64,000 bases of DNA from Nodosilinea sp. FACHB-131 (GTDB lineage Bacteria; Cyanobacteriota; Cyanobacteriia; Phormidesmidales; Phormidesmidaceae), in NCBI RefSeq assembly GCF_014695395.1, contig NZ_JACJOF010000028.1, forward strand, positions 84,220-148,219. The letters run 5' to 3'. Below the pieces are notes generated by a model. That model was not told the origin of the DNA, made no database searches, and saw only the letters and a list, made by a program, of their open reading frames with translations. A program made the position numbers and the translations under genes. Shown one piece after another: positions 59,834 to 64,000 of the stretch. Within the stretch, counting starts at the first letter, position 1; the number at the start of each line of letters is the position of its first letter.

Positions 59834-60487
59834 CTAGTTGCCTAGATAAGGCTGCAACTCAGTCTGCAACCGCTGTCGAGCACGGGCAATGCGAGATTTA
59901 ACAGTACCCAGCGATACCCCAGTCATCTCAGCAATTTCTTCATAGGACAGCCCTTGAATCTCGCGCAGCACAATGGTAGTACGAAAGACCTCAGGCAGAT
60001 CGGCGATAGCGCGGTGCAGCTGGTCGTAGAATTCCTGGGTCATCATGGTGTCAACTGGGCCGGGAGCACTGGCAGGTACATCCCAATCGATGCTGCCATC
60101 TTCAAGAGCAAGGGGAGCATCGAGGGAGAGGGTAGCGCGGTTGCGCTTACGCCGCCGCAACTCGTCATAGAACAAGTTGGTGGTAATGCGACCAAGCCAG
60201 CCTTTGAACTTTGCGGGATCGTTCAGGCGGCGCATGTTGCGATATACCCGAATCCAGACTTCTTGAGCTAAATCTGCGCGATCGGGCCAATCAGGTGCGA
60301 GGTGGTAGAGCAACTTATCTACGTGGCCTTGGTAGCGGCGCAGAAGTTCGGCGAACATCATTCGCTCGGGCCGTAGCCGTTGCTGGCAGAGGGCTACCAG
60401 TTCCGTGCTAGTCAGCTGTTCGGGCTTAACAGCAGCCTTGGGAGCGCTGATGGAAACAGGCCAGGTCGAGAACATGGATTGACTCAT
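59834..60487 (-). CDS. sigG: ECF (group 3) sigma factor, SigG-like
   Basis: An extracytoplasmic-function type sigma factor of 217 residues. Region 2 is seen in FAELLRRYQGHVDKLLYHLA and DLAQEVWIRVYRNMRRLNDP with AKFKGWLGRITTNLFYDEL. Region 4 is VFRTTIVLREIQGLSYEEIA and MTGVSLGTVKSRIARARQRL. The sequence matches the SigG type of cyanobacteria, which is linked to envelope stress. The gene precedes the presumed anti-sigma factor (303 bases between them). Divergent from tRNA-Ser with 276 bases between. Confidence 0.88.
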   Translation of the reverse strand: MSQSMFSTWPVSISAPKAAVKPEQLTSTELVALCQQRLRPERMMFAELLRRYQGHVDKLLYHLAPDWPDRADLAQEVWIRVYRNMRRLNDPAKFKGWLGRITTNLFYDELRRRKRNRATLSLDAPLALEDGSIDWDVPASAPGPVDTMMTQEFYDQLHRAIADLPEVFRTTIVLREIQGLSYEEIAEMTGVSLGTVKSRIARARQRLQTELQPYLGN

Positions 60488-60764
60488 AGCGTTTATTAGT
60501 AGGCCGACATTGCATAGCCACCAGCAAACCTTAAGGGTTCACATTGAGGTGGCAGCGTGGCTCCAAAGATTGACATTATCAATGTGAAACATTTTGACGA
60601 AGGCAACAGCCTTCCACGACTTCCCTTGTGCCTGTGAATTGTCTGGCACATCCTTAGAGGGCAGGAATTATCCTCGTCTATAAGCACCCAGATTGGTCTT
60701 AAAGTCTGCCATCGGAGTGATATAACAGATGTTAGGACTGCCCGTTCGGTAGTCATCCCCCTTT

Positions 60765-60847
60765 GGAGAGGTGGCAGAGTGGTCGAATGCGCCCGACTTG
60801 AAATCGGGTGTCCGCAAGGACCGAGGGTTCGAATCCCTCCCTCTCCG
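60765..60847 (+). tRNA. trnS-TGA: tRNA-Ser (anticodon TGA)
   Basis: Acceptor GGAGAGG (60765-60771) pairs with CCTCTCC (60840-60846), discriminator G60847. The anticodon stem CCCGA/TCGGG encloses CTTGAAA, anticodon TGA. A long variable arm (GTCCGCAAGGAC) marks class II. CCA is not encoded. Confidence 0.97.
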
Positions 60848-61705
60848 TACCGTCGTTTCAGACTTTTAGCGCCCCTTGCTCCCGGCCATTAATATTGAAG
60901 TAATGGCTACGAGGGGCACTGCTCCTAGGCTGCAATCGGTGGTAGCTACTCGACTGGCGGTAATTTAACACGCCTCTCTAAGGGGGGTTGAGGAACGAAA
61001 ACTCCTCAAGGTACTCTCAGGTAGATTGGCTATATATCAGTACAGCTAACAATAATAGTGAGTCCGTATTTACTGTTCGCCGTCAGGCGAACCTCCCTTA
61101 AGGCTGTCGAGTTACCTTACCTCACCGTCTTATTTTCCTTCGTTAGACGTTTACATAGTCAGCTGTAGGTCGGCTTGGGTGTTGTCGAGGGAACTCCTGC
61201 TGCGGCGATCGACCGTCCCGTTGAGCATAGAGCTTGCTCCAACTTGTACTCCATAATTTGAACAATAAAGTTAGATAGCGATGTCGCTTGACAAATACTG
61301 CTGTGCAAACCCACGCTCAGTTTCACACTGGCACCCGATATTGAGGTTATCCTCTTCAGGAGAGGATTTGCATTATTTCCTATAGTTTTGATAGGTAAAA
61401 ATAACAGCCAGGTCTCCCCGGCTGTTCGGTCTAGACAGCAATGTCTTTTTTGCCCTCACCCAGTCAACGTGGAATACATATCTTGGGGTAACGCCTGCCT
61501 GGTAGCGAAGGCTCGGTTGCTTAAGCCGTCTTAAACCAGCCACTTGATTAGAAAGACGAGTTCATTAGGCGGCTTGCCACGGGTAGTTCCAGCAGCGACT
61601 CGATCATCTGCGTTTTCAGCTGCATCATTCATATAAGGATGGTCACGCTGAAAGATAAATTCCTATGAGAAAGAGCTAGAACACTTTATTCATCAATCAA
61701 TTTCG
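60848..61705. other. gene-poor region with hairpins
   Basis: About 860 bases with no supported ORF. Hairpins: 60988-61009 (TTGAGGA/TCCTCAA, 7 bp), 61075-61092 (GTTCGCC/GGCGAAC, 7 bp, loop GTCA), and 61403-61426 (AACAGCC/GGCTGTT) followed after 20 bases by TTTTTT. One or more non-coding transcripts may be encoded here; none matches a family I know. Confidence 0.45.
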
Positions 61706-62095
61706 TCAAGATTGATCTTCATTGCCTTCAGCGTCCAGCTTGACCAGGTGGATGTGCTTGTAGCCTAGTTTAATTTTGAACTCATCCCCAGTCTTGAGAC
61801 CCATCTCCTGAGTGTAAGCTCCACCAATCACGATCTGACCATTCTTGTGAACAGTGAGGGTGTATGACGCTTCTCGACCTCTTCCGTCTGCGCTCTTCTG
61901 CGGTTCAAGCTGAATGCCCTTCGCTACTAGCAGAGCATCATAAAATTCAGCCAGGTTCACACGGGTTTGCCCTTCTTTACCAACTGTGTAATAACCACAT
62001 TCCTTAGCGAGTTCCCGCTTAGTGAGGCTATCGTTATCTTTGACCTTGGCCAGAAGTTCCTTGCCTGTCAGAGGTTCCTTACTTTTTACTGCCAT
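61706..62095 (-). CDS. CyAbrB-type transcription regulator
   Basis: The 129-residue protein is a cyanobacterial AbrB-like (CyAbrB) protein: LTGKELLAKVKDNDSLTKRE and ELAKECGYYTVGKEGQTRVN at the start, and the AbrB-type DNA-binding swapped-hairpin region at the C-terminus (ASYTLTVHKNGQIVIGGAYT and MGLKTGDEFKIKLGYKHIHL). CyAbrB proteins regulate nitrogen, carbon and photosynthesis genes. It has long flanking non-coding regions, implying complex regulation. Starts at ATG 62095. Confidence 0.92.
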   Translation of the reverse strand: MAVKSKEPLTGKELLAKVKDNDSLTKRELAKECGYYTVGKEGQTRVNLAEFYDALLVAKGIQLEPQKSADGRGREASYTLTVHKNGQIVIGGAYTQEMGLKTGDEFKIKLGYKHIHLVKLDAEGNEDQS

Positions 62096-62781
62096 AATTC
62101 AATCCATCTTTAGGGTACACATCACAATCTCAGATGACTGCTAGAAAAACTTCTAGAACCATTTGGCTCTCCTTATCTTCCGCTCTATCTAACGGGTTGG
62201 AGGAAAGGCTAGTGACAATTCAGCTTAATCTAAGATTTTATTATAGTTATTAACGGATTCAGTGTCTCATAATCTTGGAGATTATATTTGCCAGAAACGC
62301 TGTTAGCTAGATTTATGCCATCCAGACTACCAACCCATCTACTCAACGAATCGTTTTAGGGAAAGCACGATTCAATCTAAAAGATGTGATGCCCTGGGGA
62401 AGTGGCGTTGCAACGCAACCGTTGAGATTACCAGCAATGTGTGGAAGGCCTGGCTTGTAAAATAGTGAGTTGGTTGGAGTAAGTTATCTGCTAGAAAGGA
62501 TGGAAAACGCGAGGGCATGGAAAGTGCCGGGCTAATCTGAATTTTGAAGTGAGTGCCTTGGGGATAGTTAGTAATATCAAGAATTTTACAGAGCCTAACT
62601 GCTCAGTAGGGAACGGGGTGGGAGTTCAGAGAGAAACCTGAGTTAAAGATAAGGAGCGCTCGGTCGTGCTGCCTGTGTTCCTTCACCGGGAGTATGTTCT
62701 AGAGGAATGGAGAAGTGCGATCGCACTCCAGCTCTACAGTGCTGTCGCTCCCCTTTCAAATGCAAAAAAGGGGCTAAACCC

Positions 62782-63012
62782 TCAAGAGTCTAGGGCATAG
62801 AGAGAACGAACAACTTGCTGGATGCCACAGGCAATAATAATAAAACGCTACTTGCCACTGTGCTCGTAGTAGCAGTCCTGCACTATTAGAGCTATAGCTG
62901 ACCAATCAGGTTTAGGAAGCTGAGACTTGCCAATGTCGAGCTGGGTCACGATGAAGAATTGAACGTGGCGCTGTTCCCATCGCTTAATCTTCCCTTTGAG
63001 ACAAGAGGTTCT
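62782..63012 (-). pseudogene. possible remnant of an unknown gene
   Basis: On the minus strand one frame reads protein-like for about 76 codons: RWEQRHVQFFIVTQLDIGKS, then PDWSAIALIVQDCYYEHSGK, a TAG stop (62850-62848), and RFIIIACGIQQVVRSLYALDS-like sequence to a TGA at 62782. There is no start codon and an upstream TAG at 63015-63013. Codon composition looks coding, so a decayed gene is plausible. I do not recognise the family. Confidence 0.3.
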
Positions 63013-63255
63013 CTAGTAAGGACTGCTGTCCTGTCGCCTGTCTCAGCCCATAGCCTAGGTACCCCTTCACCTGACCAAGGCAATTCAGCGAGGAACGGAA
63101 GCGACAAGCTTGGAATTCAGTGCGATCACCACAACCCTTCGTAATTTCCTCAACTCCTTGTAACTACCGTGGGAGTGACACCTCTGATAGGGAAGCTAGA
63201 GCGACAATGAGACAGCCCGCGTCAAGTGTATTTCAAATAAATTACCTAAAGATTC

Positions 63256-63284
63256 TTTACAAATTGTAACAGTACGGTTAATGT
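63256..63284 (+). promoter_or_regulatory. candidate psbA promoter with HLR1-like element
   Basis: TTTACA (63256-63261) as -35 and TAATGT (63279-63284) as -10 are 17 bases apart. The first element continues as TTTACAAATTGTAACAGT (63256-63273), which resembles the HLR1 site (two TTACA-type half-sites two bases apart) used by RpaB at high-light genes; the second half is imperfect. ATG follows 70 bases after the -10. Confidence 0.45.
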
Positions 63285-63353
63285 ATGGATATACATACCC
63301 CGTCATCCCTTTATGGGTGGGCACTAAGTAAACCTAACTGCACTTATTTCATC

Positions 63354-64000
63354 ATGACCACGACGTTACAACGACAACAATCTGCCTCCCTGTGGGAGCA
63401 GTTTTGCCAGTGGGTGACCAGTACCGAGAACCGCCTGTACGTGGGCTGGTTCGGCGTGCTGATGATCCCCACGCTGCTTGCTGCCACCGCCTGCTTCGTC
63501 GTCGCCTTCATTGCGGCGCCTCCCGTTGACATCGACGGCATCCGTGAGCCGGTTGCCGGTTCTCTGATGTACGGCAACAACATCATCTCCGGTGCGGTTG
63601 TGCCGTCTTCTAACGCCATCGGCCTGCACTTCTACCCCATCTGGGAAGCCGCTTCCCTCGATGAGTGGCTGTACAACGGTGGTCCTTACCAGTTGGTGAT
63701 TTTCCACTTCCTCATCGGCGTCTTCTGCTACATGGGACGTGAGTGGGAACTCTCCTACCGTCTGGGCATGCGCCCCTGGATCTGCGTGGCTTACAGCGCC
63801 CCGGTTGCTGCTGCCACCGCTGTGTTCTTGATCTATCCCTTGGGTCAAGGCTCCTTCTCTGACGGGATGCCTCTGGGTATCTCCGGTACCTTCAACTTCA
63901 TGCTGGTGTTCCAGGCTGAGCACAACATTCTGATGCACCCCTTCCACATGCTGGGTGTCGCGGGTGTGTTCGGTGGCTCTCTGTTCTCCGCCATGCACGG
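63354..64000 (+). CDS. psbA: photosystem II D1 protein, 5' part (cut by window end)
   Basis: The first 215 complete codons of psbA. D1 binds the photosystem II electron-transfer cofactors in the thylakoid. Visible residues include Tyr161 (TyrZ, FLIYPLG), Asp170 (SDGMP) and Glu189 of the Mn-cluster region, His198 as P680 ligand, and [20 protein letters not shown]. Residue 130 is Glu (MGREWELSY), the form found in high-light D1 variants, where it strengthens the hydrogen bond to pheophytin; low-light D1 has Gln. The N-terminus [20 protein letters not shown] is normal. The gene runs off the right edge of the window and its C-terminus is not visible. Confidence 0.98.
   Translation, partial: MTTTLQRQQSASLWEQFCQWVTSTENRLYVGWFGVLMIPTLLAATACFVVAFIAAPPVDIDGIREPVAGSLMYGNNIISGAVVPSSNAIGLHFYPIWEAASLDEWLYNGGPYQLVIFHFLIGVFCYMGREWELSYRLGMRPWICVAYSAPVAAATAVFLIYPLGQGSFSDGMPLGISGTFNFMLVFQAEHNILMHPFHMLGVAGVFGGSLFSAMH

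Larger units (their letters stand above)
62096..63353. other. long intergenic region upstream of psbA
   Basis: About 1.26 kb with no intact gene. The left part is AT-rich and holds the CyAbrB promoter; the middle has HIP1 octamer at about 62718 and the possible gene remnant at 62782-63012; the right end holds the psbA promoter. No complete insertion sequence or inverted terminal repeats were seen. Confidence 0.5.

Noticed and set aside
62959..63144. Plus-strand ORF of 61 codons
   Set aside because: No family resemblance; the opposite strand reads more like a decayed coding sequence.

Overview
The window comes from a cyanobacterium. Direct evidence is a 5'-partial psbA (photosystem II D1), psaE, ndhO, an flv4-sll0218-type-flv2 flavodiiron operon, a CyAbrB regulator, a FurA-like regulator, a pheophorbide-a-oxygenase-like Rieske protein, V4R and phycobiliprotein-fold proteins, and very frequent copies of the octamer GCGATCGC (HIP1). 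The GC-rich coding style and gene content suggest a filamentous Leptolyngbya/Nodosilinea-type organism; that placement is an inference. No CRISPR array, intact insertion sequence, rRNA operon or prophage was seen.

Layout. 0-10.7 kb: a lone ParA ATPase, a small EamA-type transporter, an M48 protease whose 3' end runs into tRNA-Leu(CAA), a DUF433/DUF5615 toxin-antitoxin pair, an unusually long RecJ, a metzincin-type lipoprotein, an LRAT-PspA-like fusion and a phosphodiester glycosidase lipoprotein. 10.8-21.5 kb: two glycosyltransferases, a three-cysteine LarE, glucokinase, YebC, a GET3/ArsA-type ATPase, a GNAT enzyme, YggT, a GIY-YIG protein, an MpaB-type oxygenase, CobO, a decayed VOC gene and tRNA-Arg(CCG). 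21.5-33.3 kb: DUF1517 protein plus a basic-tailed lipoprotein, a second toxin-antitoxin-like pair, a TPR protein, a cysteine desulfurase, a GAF-PAS-GAF-GGDEF cyclase, the Rieske oxygenase and a DUF2993 protein. 33.7-45.8 kb: DUF4912 protein, ComB, a flavoprotein disulfide reductase, RsmE, Fur, an FeS-type photolyase, SelO, GpmA and a histidine kinase of possibly foreign origin.

46.2-58.9 kb is the most coherent part and concerns photosynthetic electron transport and its protection. The flv4-sll0218-flv2 operon converges on a V4R-like gene across a 42-bp perfect palindrome. Next comes a minus-strand cluster that matches a shortened slr0144-slr0152 (photosystem II assembly) operon: V4R, a small repeat protein, a phycobiliprotein-fold protein without a bilin cysteine, a second V4R and an SpkG-like kinase, preceded by another bilin-less phycobiliprotein-fold gene. 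psaE, mutM and ndhO follow on the plus strand. 58.9-64 kb: an ECF sigma factor with its likely anti-sigma factor, tRNA-Ser(TGA), CyAbrB, a long gene-poor region with a possible gene remnant, and psbA encoding a D1 with Glu130, the high-light type.

The genes work together mainly as photosystem care: Flv2/Flv4 as a photosystem II electron outlet, the V4R/kinase cluster in photosystem II assembly, high-light D1, psaE and ndhO for photosystem I and NDH-1, and Fur, SigG and CyAbrB as likely regulators. Many intergenic regions contain strong inverted repeats that behave as terminators or as dispersed palindromic elements.
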